From Roseofilum reptotaenium CS-1145 (GTDB lineage: Bacteria; Cyanobacteriota; Cyanobacteriia; Cyanobacteriales; Desertifilaceae): a stretch of 62,735 nucleotides of DNA. The translations under genes and the position numbers were made by a program. Position 1 is the first letter of the stretch, and every line of letters starts with the position of its first letter. Below the pieces are notes generated by a model that did not search any database, was not told the origin of the DNA, and saw only the letters and a program-made list of their open reading frames with translations. This document shows positions 46,516 to 55,765 of this stretch, in pieces. Where the stretch lies: positions 1 through 62,735 of the forward strand of contig NZ_JAQMUE010000081.1 of the NCBI RefSeq assembly GCF_028330985.1. Reading direction: 5' to 3'.

Positions 46516-46695
46516 ACAGCGCTTCGCGCGGCAGAAGGGTAATAGGTAATGGGAAAACCCTTTTTTAAGCTATAGTGCCCATTTTTCAGACTTTTCATGC
46601 GAAGGTGCACTTAAGGAAAATCTCAATTTGAAGCCTTAGAAACTCAGCCATACCCGCTATTTCCTATTTCCTATTTCCTAGTGCAAAGCGCTATA
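46516..46695. repeat. AGCGCTTCGCGC and heptamer repeat tract
   Basis: Holds AGCGCTTCGCGCGG followed by GGTAATAGGTAATGGG, a TATTTCC tandem at about 46658-46680, and GCAAAGCGCTATA. The same AGCGC(A/T)(A/T)(A/C)GCG motif next to GGTAATGGG is found near 6213, 16957, 48450, 54980 and 62560. Non-coding dispersed repeats. Confidence 0.6.
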
Positions 46696-46725
46696 AAAAT
46701 GCCGCGAAAAACATCCTGCGGAATG

Positions 46726-48276
46726 TCAACCACTAATTAATGCTTCCACAAATTCATAACTGGAAAATGGGCGTAAATCTTCAATTCCTTCTCCTGCACC
46801 AATAAAGCGAATAGGTAAACCGAGTTGTTGGGAAACCGCTAAGGCAACGCCTCCTTTGGCTGTACCATCTAATTTAGTTAAGACAACCCCACTAAGCTGG
46901 GCAACTTCGGCAAACACTTGGGCTTGACGTAAGCCATTTTGACCTAGGGTAGCGTCTAAAACTAAGAGTGATTCTACTTTGGCATCAGGTGCTTTCTTAT
47001 CGATGATGCGGCGTATTTTGCTCAGTTCGTCCATTAAGTTTTTCTTGTTTTGCAATCGTCCAGCAGTATCGACCAGTAACAGGTCTACATTTCTCGATTG
47101 TGCGGCAGTAATTGCATCATAAACAACCGCTGCTGGATCAGTGTTTTTACCTGGATTAGCAATAACATCTGTTCCAGTGCGCTCTCCCCAAACTTTGACT
47201 TGTTCTACGGCAGCAGCGCGGAAGGTGTCGGCTGCCCCAATTAAACATTGATAGTCAGATTTATTAGCTAAGTGTGCTAATTTACCAATAGTTGTGGTTT
47301 TGCCTACGCCATTGACTCCGGTTAACATCCAAATATTGAGGACATCTTGTTCCGGGGCAAAAGTAGTATCGTAGGCTTTGCCACCAGGATAGTCCAAAAT
47401 ATCACAGAGGAGTTGTTTTAAGTAGGCGATCGCCTGTTCTGGGGGTAAACTTTCTTCGCGCAGTTTAGCTTGTAATTGTTCAATAATGCGATCGGTGGCC
47501 TCAACGCCTACATCTGCCTGTAATAACAACGATTCAACTTCTAAAATTGCATCTTCATTGAGAGGCCCTTGACCCACAACTGCCTTCAATTGGTTAATTA
47601 ATCCGCGCCGAGTTTTCCCGAGTCCCTGACGCAGTTGTTGTAACCAATTAATCTCTTCTAAGGACACTTCATCCGGCCGTCTGCCTTGTTTAGCAAGAAC
47701 CTCAGCCGACCACAGGAAATCTTCATCCAATTCTTGAGGGGCTGGAGAACGACGTTTTTCTTCTGGTTCTGGCGCTTCGACTGCCTTTTCTTTCAGTTCT
47801 TCTAACCGCGCTCCCCGCTCTGCTTTAGCTCGTTCTAGGAAGGATACAGGTGCTGGAGTGGGTTCGGGTTCACTTTCAACAACAGGTTCGGGTTCGGGTT
47901 CAGTTTCCATAACCGGTTCCGGTTCACTCTCAGATGGTGGTTCCGGTTCACTTTCTGTTGCACTCTCAACAACAGGTTCCGTTTCTGAAGGTTCAACAAC
48001 AGTTTCTGGGACAACAGCAGGTTCCGTTTCTTCAGGGGTAACGTCTGCTTCAAGTTCCTCTGCTTTCTCTTCTACTTCAGAAGAGGGTTCTACTTCTTGT
48101 TGTTCTTGTTGTTGAATATTTTGATAAGCAGCCTTAGCCCACGCCAGATAATCTACAGCCTCTTCCGTTTGTTCTGGTTCAGCTTGCTCCTGTTGCTCTG
48201 GTTGCGGTTCAGGTGCAGGGGAAGGAGCCGGAGACTCAGAGCGATTAAACTGGCGGCGAAACCAATTAAAGACCAT
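46726..48276 (-). CDS. ftsY: Signal recognition particle receptor FtsY
   Basis: 516 residues. An acidic N-terminal A domain of about 190 residues, built of Glu-Pro-rich units (ESEPEP), probably mediates membrane contact. The NG GTPase domain follows, with GVNGVGKTTTIGKLA, DTFRAAAVEQ, DTAGR and TKLDGTAKGG. It docks SRP-ribosome complexes at the membrane. The A domain is long, as in many cyanobacteria. Its usual neighbours nusB and the SpoIIE-argH pair are elsewhere in this window. Confidence 0.96.
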   Translation of the reverse strand: MVFNWFRRQFNRSESPAPSPAPEPQPEQQEQAEPEQTEEAVDYLAWAKAAYQNIQQQEQQEVEPSSEVEEKAEELEADVTPEETEPAVVPETVVEPSETEPVVESATESEPEPPSESEPEPVMETEPEPEPVVESEPEPTPAPVSFLERAKAERGARLEELKEKAVEAPEPEEKRRSPAPQELDEDFLWSAEVLAKQGRRPDEVSLEEINWLQQLRQGLGKTRRGLINQLKAVVGQGPLNEDAILEVESLLLQADVGVEATDRIIEQLQAKLREESLPPEQAIAYLKQLLCDILDYPGGKAYDTTFAPEQDVLNIWMLTGVNGVGKTTTIGKLAHLANKSDYQCLIGAADTFRAAAVEQVKVWGERTGTDVIANPGKNTDPAAVVYDAITAAQSRNVDLLLVDTAGRLQNKKNLMDELSKIRRIIDKKAPDAKVESLLVLDATLGQNGLRQAQVFAEVAQLSGVVLTKLDGTAKGGVALAVSQQLGLPIRFIGAGEGIEDLRPFSSYEFVEALISG

Positions 48277-48474
48277 AGGATTATGTGCAGGTTGTAGGAC
48301 TAAGGGACTATTGCGATCGCAATCACCAGTGTATCATTGGGCATTCACCAAAAGTACAGTTTGGCGATCGCCCCCTGTACAGCGCTTTACGTTGCGATCC
48401 GGCAATAGGGGGACTGAACCCTTAGACCCTAAGCCATACAACCTATTGCCTAGCGCGAAGCGGATTATCGATTT

Positions 48475-49875
48475 TTAAATTGCCCTAGAAAAACTGGTAA
48501 TTTGCCGTTTTCTGGTACGAGCATCAAAGATAGAGGCAATATTTCTGATTAGCAATCGACCGGTCGGTGTCACCTCAATTTTCTCACCATTGAACCAAAT
48601 TAATCCATCTGCTTCCAGGACACGCAGTTCAGCAATTTCTCTGGCAAAATATTCATCGAATTCTAGATCGAAGTGCAAGTGATATTTTTCCTCGATCGCA
48701 TGTTGGCAAACCTGAAATTGGCACATGAACTCCATAATGACTGCCCTGCGGATGATGTCGTCGCGATCGAGGCTAACGCCTCTTTCAATGGGTAGAATAC
48801 CGGCATCAATAGCTTGATAGTAGTCTGGCAACTGCTTATGATTCTGAATATAGACATCGTGGAGCATACTAATGGAAGTCATCCCAAAAGAAAATAAATC
48901 TGACTCCGGTTTTGTTGTGTACCCCTGAAAGTTCCTGTGTAGGACTCCGGCTTGTTGAGCGATCGTTAATTCATCATCAGGCTTGGCAAAATGATCCATG
49001 CCAATAAACACATAGCCTCCCTCCGTTAATTCTTCAATGGTCATTTTAAAGATATCGAGTTTTTCCGATGGCTCTGGTAGAGCATCTACAGGTATTTTTT
49101 TCTGAACTGGTTTCATCCAAGGAACATAGGCAAAATTGAAGATCGCAATCCGATCGGGATCGAGTTTTAGGGTCTTCTCAATGGTATCCTTAAAAGTTTC
49201 TAGAGTTTGAAACGGCAGGCCATAAATCAGATCGACATTCACACTCTCAAAGCCGGCTTCTCGAATCCAACTCATCACATCAAAGAGCATGGACTCTGGT
49301 TGTACGCGATTGATGGCGGCTTGAACTTCAGGATTAAAATCCTGAATGCCAAAGCTAATTCGATTAAATCCTAAGTTTTTTAAGAACAAGATCGCATTGC
49401 GATCGATGTATCGAGGATTGATTTCTAGAGAAACTTCTGCATCTTCACTAAAACTAAAATGTTGCTGAAACTGATTCCATAAAAATTCAATTTGATTGAG
49501 ATTTAAATAGTTGGGAGTTCCTCCTCCCCAGTGGAGCTGATTAACTTTTCTTTCTCGATCGATGAGGGAAGCAACCTGTTCAATATTGCGGGCAACATAG
49601 TCCAAATAAGGATCGACTTTCTTTTGGCTCTTGGTAATGATGGTATTGCAGCCACAAAAATAACAGGGACTTTGGCAAAAAGGAATATGACAGTAGAGGG
49701 AAATCGGTGTTTTTTTATGGTTCCCCACGGCGATACCCGTTCTAAAATCTAGATCGCCAACATTGGGTTTTAATTCTGTAGCGGGAGGATAACTGGTATA
49801 TCGAGGTAGAGGTTTATCGTATTTTTTGAGTAAATTTGAGTCGAATTTTACGGTTGTTTGTGGCAGAAGTTGCAT
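48475..49875 (-). CDS. hemN: Oxygen-independent coproporphyrinogen III oxidase
   Basis: 466 residues. A radical-SAM enzyme converting coproporphyrinogen III to protoporphyrinogen IX without oxygen. The cluster motif is seen in CHIPFCQSPCYFCGC (CxxxCxxC plus the extra Cys of HemN), and GGGTPNYL follows. Length matches HemN. It lies 83 bases after the heme oxygenase gene, consistent with co-expression under low oxygen, a pairing known in cyanobacteria. Confidence 0.95.
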   Translation of the reverse strand: MQLLPQTTVKFDSNLLKKYDKPLPRYTSYPPATELKPNVGDLDFRTGIAVGNHKKTPISLYCHIPFCQSPCYFCGCNTIITKSQKKVDPYLDYVARNIEQVASLIDRERKVNQLHWGGGTPNYLNLNQIEFLWNQFQQHFSFSEDAEVSLEINPRYIDRNAILFLKNLGFNRISFGIQDFNPEVQAAINRVQPESMLFDVMSWIREAGFESVNVDLIYGLPFQTLETFKDTIEKTLKLDPDRIAIFNFAYVPWMKPVQKKIPVDALPEPSEKLDIFKMTIEELTEGGYVFIGMDHFAKPDDELTIAQQAGVLHRNFQGYTTKPESDLFSFGMTSISMLHDVYIQNHKQLPDYYQAIDAGILPIERGVSLDRDDIIRRAVIMEFMCQFQVCQHAIEEKYHLHFDLEFDEYFAREIAELRVLEADGLIWFNGEKIEVTPTGRLLIRNIASIFDARTRKRQITSFSRAI

Positions 49876-49958
49876 CGCTTTACCTTAATAATTTTGTGAT
49901 TTGAGTTTCATTAGGAGCAGGAGAAGCATAATTGATTAAAGCCACCCCTGCTCAATAC

Positions 49959-50714
49959 TTATTCAGCGGCGGAGACTAACTCCACTGAACTGGTGCCGGG
50001 CGCTCTTTCTGTACTTCCGGGCTTATCTTGCCGGGTGAGTAAATCGAAGGTATGATCGCCGATCGCTGCTTTTACGGCTGGTTCGAGTTCATGGACAACA
50101 TTGCGGTTGAGTCGAAACGCAATGTTGGCTTCATCAACAATTTTTTGAGCTAGGGCATCATTAACCGGGAGTGAATTCAAAGCATCGCGGTACTTAGCCT
50201 TGAATGCCTTTCTGGCCTCGACGGTGGGAATTTGGTCGAATTCATGGAGTCCAGTCCCCTTATCTGGAGGCAATTCTAAAGCTGAACGAACAATATTTCT
50301 TAAAGCCTGACCGCCAGAGAGATCTCCCATATAGCGAACGTAACAATGGGCAACCAGAAGTGCCGGTTCGGTATTAGCTACTTCATGGATGCGGTCAACA
50401 TAATTTTTGCCTTCGGGTGAAGGTTGGATTTGTTCTTTCCAGTCTTCCCCATAGTAATAGGCTAAGTCTTCCTCTAATTTCCCTTTGCGCTCTAGTTCGG
50501 GGAAATAAATGGGAGCGATCGCTTGATGGTCTTTGTGGCGCTGTACTTCTTCTTCGAGGGCACTGTAGAGGAAATACAAATCTGCGGTTAACAGGCGGAA
50601 AGGCTCTCTTTCCACAATCCCTTTGAGAAAACATTTCATAAAGGCTGTGTTTTCAGCCATGGTATGGGATTGTTTGGTTCCTTCCCGAAGTTGGCTTGCC
50701 AAATTGTTACTCAT
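49959..50714 (-). CDS. Heme oxygenase
   Basis: 251 residues. It opens heme to biliverdin for phycobilin synthesis. LREGTKQSHTMAENTAFMKC contains the proximal His, and VRYMGDLSGGQALRNIV the distal GDLSGGQ helix. An extra ~20-residue C-terminal tail follows LLTRQDK. Ho1 and Ho2 cannot be told apart safely by eye. The hemN neighbour would fit an Ho2-type microaerobic operon, but no acsF/chlA gene is adjacent. Confidence 0.93.
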   Translation of the reverse strand: MSNNLASQLREGTKQSHTMAENTAFMKCFLKGIVEREPFRLLTADLYFLYSALEEEVQRHKDHQAIAPIYFPELERKGKLEEDLAYYYGEDWKEQIQPSPEGKNYVDRIHEVANTEPALLVAHCYVRYMGDLSGGQALRNIVRSALELPPDKGTGLHEFDQIPTVEARKAFKAKYRDALNSLPVNDALAQKIVDEANIAFRLNRNVVHELEPAVKAAIGDHTFDLLTRQDKPGSTERAPGTSSVELVSAAE

Positions 50715-50835
50715 CTTTGCTATCTCGTAAAAGTCAACTACTTTTTTGGTTTAATTTCAATAGTTCAATTACTGTATAGCGATATATAATTTTGAGCAAC
50801 TAAAGCGTATTAAAACTTAACAAATCGCCATCGAG

Positions 50836-50930
50836 TAGTATCGCAGAGAATCAGTGGGTTAGGACAGTTTGGTTATGGTTTGAGGCAATAGGCAAGAGAA
50901 AATGTCCTAACTCTTCCTTTCTCTGCTATA
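50836..50930. repeat. MITE-like element family B, copy 2
   Basis: Shares with 37358-37456 the ends TCGCAGAGAA.../CTTTCTCTGCTATA, the inner TTAGGACA/TGTCCTAA pair and the core GGTTATGGTTTGAGGCAA. Its left end is more diverged. It lies in the 304-base gap between heme oxygenase and nusB. Confidence 0.72.
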
Positions 50931-50957
50931 GAGGCGAAAAATTTTCCGCCTCTATAG
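50925..50957. terminator. CTATAGAGGCG hairpin after family B copy 2
   Basis: CTATAGAGGCGAAAA (50925-50939) and TTTTCCGCCTCTATAG (50942-50957) pair almost perfectly with a very short loop. It lies downstream of nusB on the minus strand and may end that operon. Confidence 0.5.
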
Positions 50958-51018
50958 ACACCATCGTTGTTGATCGAGCATTCTGTACCAACCTCAACTG
51001 AAGTGACTTTACCTATAC

Positions 51019-51639
51019 CTACTTAGACTGCTCTTCCTTGAGTAACGTCACCACCCGACGCAACACCCCATTAATAAACCGATATTCCTGATCCCCACTG
51101 TAGCGTTTGGCTAACTTCACCGCTTCATCAATGGCTATCCGTTCATCCAGGTTAACGTACAAAATTTCTGCTACTGCAATTCTGAGAATATCGCGATCGA
51201 TACGAGCAATGCGCTCTAACTGCCAATTGACCATCGCCTTAGATAAAATAGAGTCCAATTCCTGGTGATTTTGAACGACCCGACTCACTAACTCTAAAGC
51301 ATAATCTTGAACAACCGTTTGTTCTTGATAATAATGAACTTTCTCGGGAAACGTCATTGCATCGCCCAATTGATTAATAGCCATTTGGGTCAGTTCAACC
51401 GCCTCTTTGAGCATCGCTCTAGAGCTGGCAATATTGGGGGCCACCGTTTCGCTATTCAACAGGCGATCATTTCCTCTCTCCAACTGAGCCGATGCCATCT
51501 CTAAAGACTCTGATGCTTCCGTTTGCAACGTCTTCACTGCGGCTAAGATCATCGATTCAAGGTTTTCGGGAGTCTTTCGCTTAGAAAACTGGGAAAGACT
51601 CAGCAAGGCAAGTTCACGAGCAATTTGGCGCGGTTGCAT
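51019..51639 (-). CDS. nusB: Transcription antitermination factor NusB
   Basis: 206 residues. It binds boxA RNA with S10 in antitermination of rRNA operons. The N-terminal QPRQIARELALLSLSQF and the C-terminal NQ-free core LERIARIDRDILRIAVAEIL, DERIAIDEAVKLAKRY and FINGVLRRV are typical. The middle (about 30-95) is an extra helical insert common in cyanobacteria. It follows the DUF502 gene by 33 bases. Confidence 0.94.
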   Translation of the reverse strand: MQPRQIARELALLSLSQFSKRKTPENLESMILAAVKTLQTEASESLEMASAQLERGNDRLLNSETVAPNIASSRAMLKEAVELTQMAINQLGDAMTFPEKVHYYQEQTVVQDYALELVSRVVQNHQELDSILSKAMVNWQLERIARIDRDILRIAVAEILYVNLDERIAIDEAVKLAKRYSGDQEYRFINGVLRRVVTLLKEEQSK

Positions 51640-51672
51640 AATTTTTAAAAGCCGAAGATTGGCCCTCTAACA

Positions 51673-52437
51673 CTACTCAACTTTAGAAGATTCCTCAAGA
51701 GTCAGAGAAACCGTTAGGCCAAGTTTTTCAGCAGGATTCTCAGTCAATTGAGACTTCTTCCGATCCTCTAGTGTATATCCTGATTGCTCATCCGCTGGCG
51801 GAAGTAGTGCCATTGTGGGGTTAACGATACCGGCTGAGACGACCACCTTAAAGGCATCTTCAATGGAGATTGCTAAATTAATCACGTCTTTCTCTGGAAC
51901 GATCGCATACCATCCAGTGGTAGGATTTGGTGTAGTGGGAATAAATACATTAATCATCGGCTCTGGAAACTTGGAGCGTAAATCTGAACTCACCGGACCA
52001 GTAACAAATCCCATTGACCATAGTCCCTCACGAGGATATTCGACTAACACGACTCGCCGAAACTTATCCTTAGAATCTCTGAGTAGGGTTTCCAACAATT
52101 GCTTTAAGGTTTTATAAACCGAACCAGCCAAAGGAATCGCCTGTACAATTCGCTCCCCCACATCCAACAACCAGCGGCCGACGATATTCCGAGCCATCAA
52201 ACCAATGACCAGGATACTGAGTAAGGGAACGGCAAGTCCGACGACTAGATTGAGAAGAGAGACCAAAATCGGATGTAGTCCATCAAAGGGGTTCACCTGT
52301 TTAGGAATCTGGGTGAGGACATTGACCACCCAACTGGCGATGGTAATAGTTAGCCAGATGGTGGTTGCCAATGGGATCACCACCAGCAAACCAGCAATCA
52401 AATCATTCTTCAAATCTTGCTTCAAGCGTTGGAACAC
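51673..52437 (-). CDS. DUF502 membrane protein
   Basis: 254 residues with two or three membrane helices in the first 110 residues, then a soluble domain. DLIAGLLVVIPLATTIWLT, IPLAGSVYKTLKQLL and VFIPTTPNPTTGW are the hallmarks of DUF502. Function unknown; linked in sequence context to nusB. Starts with GTG at 52437. C-terminal 40 residues are variable. Confidence 0.9.
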   Translation of the reverse strand: MFQRLKQDLKNDLIAGLLVVIPLATTIWLTITIASWVVNVLTQIPKQVNPFDGLHPILVSLLNLVVGLAVPLLSILVIGLMARNIVGRWLLDVGERIVQAIPLAGSVYKTLKQLLETLLRDSKDKFRRVVLVEYPREGLWSMGFVTGPVSSDLRSKFPEPMINVFIPTTPNPTTGWYAIVPEKDVINLAISIEDAFKVVVSAGIVNPTMALLPPADEQSGYTLEDRKKSQLTENPAEKLGLTVSLTLEESSKVE

Positions 52438-52440
52438 AAA

Positions 52441-52487
52441 GATTCTCTACTCAGGGAACAGGGAACAGGGAATAGGGAATAGGGATG
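52441..52487. repeat. Heptanucleotide tandem repeat (GGGAACA/GGGAATA)
   Basis: Several tandem copies of GGGAACA and GGGAATA just upstream of the DUF502 start. Same class as 4690-4727 and 55766-55807. Confidence 0.85.
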
Positions 52488-52580
52488 ATCCCCACTATTG
52501 GCTATCTTAAAACACTTTGTCGGCGATCTGTGGAATCGGTCATGGGTAATCGGTAATCGGCGATCCGTAAATAGGGCTTT

Positions 52581-52725
52581 GTTTGTAGTAAGCACGAAGA
52601 GTGCTTAAAAGCCTAGCTGGAGAGGGCGAAAGCCCTCACTACAAACCAAATCTAATGCATTAAATTAGATTTCCTTCGTTGTAGGGCTTTAGCCCTCTGA
52701 ACATTTTATTGCTCAAGCCCTACAA
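52581..52725. repeat. Cluster of three hairpin repeats
   Basis: Three palindromes follow one another. The first, 52581-52646, is bounded by GTTTGTAGT/ACTACAAAC and contains GAGGGC-GAAA-GCCCTC. The second, 52648-52672, is AAATCTAAT with its complement. The third, 52679-52725, is bounded by GTTGTAGGGCT/AGCCCTACAAC. They fill most of the 350-base gap between the DUF502 and glycosyltransferase genes. Typical REP-like intergenic elements; no gene. Confidence 0.7.
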
Positions 52726-52787
52726 CCAATTGCAGCTAATGCACTATTTTAGGTGAAACCATCCACTACCCACTTAACGACCCATGA

Positions 52788-52811
52788 CTATTGCCTATTG
52801 CCTATTGCCTC
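52788..52811. repeat. CTATTGC tandem repeat providing a stop codon
   Basis: Three copies of CTATTGC at the 3' end of the glycosyltransferase gene encode its last six residues and the TAG stop. Confidence 0.8.
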
Positions 52812-53687
52812 CTCTTGTGAATTCTGGGCAGAATTCTCCTGTGGCTTTAAGGTCTGTGGATCTAACTCAGGGACGGGTAAATATTGCATTTCCCAGGTTT
52901 TCAATAAAATCAGATATTCATAAAAGGCTTGTAGAGTACACCAAGCCAAACCGGGCGAACCATCCCAACATCCCCCTAAAATGAAATACATATAGAAAAA
53001 TCGTACAACTGGGCGAAAGGGTAGACGCAAGGAGAGATCTTTAAGCGCTCGTCGTCTAGCGACTTCGGTTTTCCCAAAGACTAACTCAGCCCAGTTGACC
53101 TTCCCTTTTTCCAGTTGACGGATGGTTTCGGCGGCTTCATCGGTCGAATAGCGATTATGCTTTTCGAGCCACCGACTGAGACCTTTACTACAGGTATAGT
53201 GAGGATAGGTTTCTTTGAGAAATCCTGTGGGGCCATCACACACTTCTCGTTCAGTATGGCCATAATCGCTAAACCAAACTCGATCGGGACACAAGAGTCG
53301 CAATTGATACCGGGGATACTGAGTACTGTAGCGAATCCAACGATTCATGAACATCACTCGTTCTGCCACATAGTAACCCACTTTGTCGGCTGATTTAACC
53401 GTCTCTAAGCACTCGTTAAATAACTCAGGGGTCATGCGCTCGTCTGCTTCTAGGATATATATCCAAGGATGTTTAGCAGGGACTTCTTGGAGCATCCAAG
53501 TGCGTTGACGGCCATGGCTTTCAAATTTATGCTCAACAACGCGAACGGGATAACGTTGGGCAATTTCGACAGTGCGATCTCTACTGAACGAATCTACCAC
53601 AATTACATCATCCGACACTAGAGCAGATTCAATACAAGGGCCAATATCCAGTTCTTCGTTATAGGTGAGAATATAAATTGAGAACAT
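52788..53687 (-). CDS. GT2 family glycosyltransferase (WaaE/KdtX-like)
   Basis: About 299 residues. A GT-A domain starts MFSIYILTYNEELDIGPCIE, with VVDSFSRDRTVEIAQ and the ILEADERMT acidic motif. A C-terminal membrane-associating helix region (RFFYMYFILGGCWDG) follows, as in LPS core-type and hormogonium polysaccharide enzymes. I use ATG 53687; a GTG at 53738 with GGAGGTGA is also possible. The last residues EEAIGNRQ and the stop codon are made by a tandem repeat. Confidence 0.85.
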   Translation of the reverse strand: MFSIYILTYNEELDIGPCIESALVSDDVIVVDSFSRDRTVEIAQRYPVRVVEHKFESHGRQRTWMLQEVPAKHPWIYILEADERMTPELFNECLETVKSADKVGYYVAERVMFMNRWIRYSTQYPRYQLRLLCPDRVWFSDYGHTEREVCDGPTGFLKETYPHYTCSKGLSRWLEKHNRYSTDEAAETIRQLEKGKVNWAELVFGKTEVARRRALKDLSLRLPFRPVVRFFYMYFILGGCWDGSPGLAWCTLQAFYEYLILLKTWEMQYLPVPELDPQTLKPQENSAQNSQEEAIGNRQ

Positions 53688-53979
53688 TTTCAAGTCAATC
53701 AGAGCTAAAACTTCAGGAGCAGGTCGCTTCACCTCCACGCATAGCGGAAGACTATGGGTGGAGCACTGCGACAGATCTCGGTAAGGTCAAAAAGCGATCG
53801 CTCCCTCATGTGGGATTCTAGTGGACTGAAACAGCTCAAATCGGGCATTATGATTCTGATGGTATGGGTGAAATTTTCCCCATCCTCTCGCTCTTAACGC
53901 CCTTCCCCATCTTCATCTCATGCTACGCTTACACTGAAACGGTACACTAGGTTTGGCGATCGCTCAAAACAGAAGGATC

Positions 53980-54777
53980 TTACCGACGGCGCTTCTTGCG
54001 TCCTCCACCTCCGAGTTGTACACCGGTCAAACCAATGCCCAAATACCCAACGGCTAATAAGGCTCCATTCATCGATTGAGACATCGATTTTACCGTAGTC
54101 ACTTGGGCCCTTTCTTCCCGTTGCATCTTTTCTTCCTCGATTTGAGTTCTTGCCCGTTCGGGGAGAGCAGTTACCTGTTGATCGATGAAGTTATCAATTG
54201 CACTCGGATCATCCCTGAACTGTTGGAGTAATTCAGCTTGTCCTTCTGGTGCTTGCTCTATAGCTTGTTGAAATTGCTCCTCATTACTAATTAAAGTATT
54301 AATCTGAGTCCTAAACTGTTCTCGACGTTGATCTAATCCCGCCTGAAATTGGGGATTGTCCAATTGATCTTGCAATTGTTGTTCAGCTTGTTGGGCTTGT
54401 GCTTCCAAATTTCTCAGGGCACGGTTACGACTGCGCACAGTATCAACGCTATGTAGGGGAACCACTAAGAGATAAACAATGCCTAAAATCAGAGAGACTA
54501 AGACGGCTGCTGACCGCAACATCCCCTGTTTAGAGCCGCTTGTCCCTTCTGAATCTTTGATCCAAATTCCCCCTAAGAGTAGGGCAACTCCAACCAAGGG
54601 AATTACTCCTCGGTCAATTAACTGACTGGTAAAATTGAGTCTCCATTGAGGACTCAGAAGGTTAGGAGGAATAGCGATAATCAGAATATCAATAATAAAC
54701 GAGACAATCATCACTAAGCCCACCAGTTGCAGTGACCGGGAGGCTAAGGGAGAAATAGGGTTGCTACTTGCTTTCAT
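53980..54777 (-). CDS. HpsJ-like membrane protein
   Basis: 265 residues. Three N-terminal membrane helices (about 15-38, 50-68, 85-105) flank PPNLLSPQWRLNFTSQLIDR and GVIPLVGVALLLGGIW. Then comes a long Gln/Glu-rich coiled coil (about 125-225), a last membrane helix and a basic tail GGGRKKRRR. The pattern matches the HpsJ family, linked to hormogonium polysaccharide and gliding in filamentous cyanobacteria. The adjacent glycosyltransferase fits a polysaccharide context. No other hps genes are in the window. Confidence 0.75.
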   Translation of the reverse strand: MKASSNPISPLASRSLQLVGLVMIVSFIIDILIIAIPPNLLSPQWRLNFTSQLIDRGVIPLVGVALLLGGIWIKDSEGTSGSKQGMLRSAAVLVSLILGIVYLLVVPLHSVDTVRSRNRALRNLEAQAQQAEQQLQDQLDNPQFQAGLDQRREQFRTQINTLISNEEQFQQAIEQAPEGQAELLQQFRDDPSAIDNFIDQQVTALPERARTQIEEEKMQREERAQVTTVKSMSQSMNGALLAVGYLGIGLTGVQLGGGGRKKRRR

Positions 54778-55052
54778 ATGAAATGGTTACGTTTTACGAT
54801 CAGAATATTGAGAGACCCTTGAAAATGCCCTGAAGTCGTTGGCCGAAGATGACCAGAACCAGGATAACATCGAAAACCGATGAACTGGTATAGTGCTGCG
54901 TGCTAGGCAAAAGGCAAAAGATAATGGGGGCTAGTTAAAGCAAAAACAGTTGACTCATTCCTGAATTACCCATTACCAGCGCAAAGCGCTATATATTACA
55001 GTTTAAGCGATCGCTCTTGTATGAATTATCCTCAGATGGCTTCAGGTGTCTC

Positions 55053-55706
55053 ATGATTTCTAGTTTCACTCCTATTTTGGCAAACGTCTATGTTCCGATC
55101 ACTCTCTTAATCTTGGGATTGGGGTTCTGGGGACAGCCAAGTCTTGCACACCTCTCTTCCCCCTTGTTGATCACTCAAGAGGAAATCCCTAATGATGAAG
55201 AGGAAACCCCTAGTGATGCCCTTGATGAGGCTCAAAAGTATAATCAACAAGGGATTGAGTTGATGAAATTGGGGGACTATTCCGAAGCGGTGGAAGCCTT
55301 TCAACAGGCATTGGAAATTTATCCCAATTCGGAGAAAATTTATTCTAATTTAGGCATTGCCCTAGGTCATGATAGCCGATTTGACGAAGCCGTGGTTGCT
55401 TTTCAGGGGGCCCTGGAGATTAATCCCCAGAATTGGGAGACCTATAATAATTTGGGGATTGCCCTAGGCTCTCAGGAAAAGTACGATCAGGCGATCGCAG
55501 CTTTTGAGGAGGCGATTGTCCTCAATCCAGATGCTCCCATGTCCTACCATAATTCTGCCGTAGCCTATATCAAACAAGAGAAATGGGAAGAGGCGATGAC
55601 CTCCCTTGAGGCTGCCCAGGAGCGCTATGCAGATTTGGGGCAAACGGAGGTGGTTGAGTTAATCGATCAGGTTTTATCCGATTTGCAAGAGAAAATTGGG
55701 GAGTAG
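55053..55706 (+). CDS. Exported TPR-repeat protein
   Basis: About 217 residues from ATG 55053, preceded by AGGTG. A longer TTG start at 55017 is less likely. A hydrophobic signal or anchor segment (about 10-32) and an acidic linker are followed by three or four TPR units. The consensus is clear: YNQQGIELMKLGDYSEAVEA, NLGIALGHDSRFDEAVVAF, NLGIALGSQEKYDQAIAAF, and NSAVAYIKQEKWEEAMTSL. It probably scaffolds envelope or membrane proteins. Partner unknown. Confidence 0.85.
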   Translation: MISSFTPILANVYVPITLLILGLGFWGQPSLAHLSSPLLITQEEIPNDEEETPSDALDEAQKYNQQGIELMKLGDYSEAVEAFQQALEIYPNSEKIYSNLGIALGHDSRFDEAVVAFQGALEINPQNWETYNNLGIALGSQEKYDQAIAAFEEAIVLNPDAPMSYHNSAVAYIKQEKWEEAMTSLEAAQERYADLGQTEVVELIDQVLSDLQEKIGE

Positions 55707-55765
55707 GCAGGAGGGACAGTCGGCAGTAGGCAGTTAGCTATCTTCTCCGTGTCCCCGCGTCCCCC

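Noticed and set aside
47858-48115. Gly/Ser-rich frame on the plus strand
   Set aside because: Antisense shadow of the Glu/Pro-rich A domain of ftsY.
52441-52487. Possible CRISPR-like tandem repeats
   Set aside because: Units are only 7 bases and uninterrupted, with no spacers; these are heptamer repeats. No CRISPR array was found in the window.
53688-53979. 292-base gap upstream of the glycosyltransferase
   Set aside because: Examined for small genes, hairpins and RNA genes; apart from one HIP1 site nothing was convincing.
54778-55052. Gap between the HpsJ-like and TPR genes
   Set aside because: Contains only the AGCGCAAAGCGC repeat motif and presumably promoters; no gene seen.
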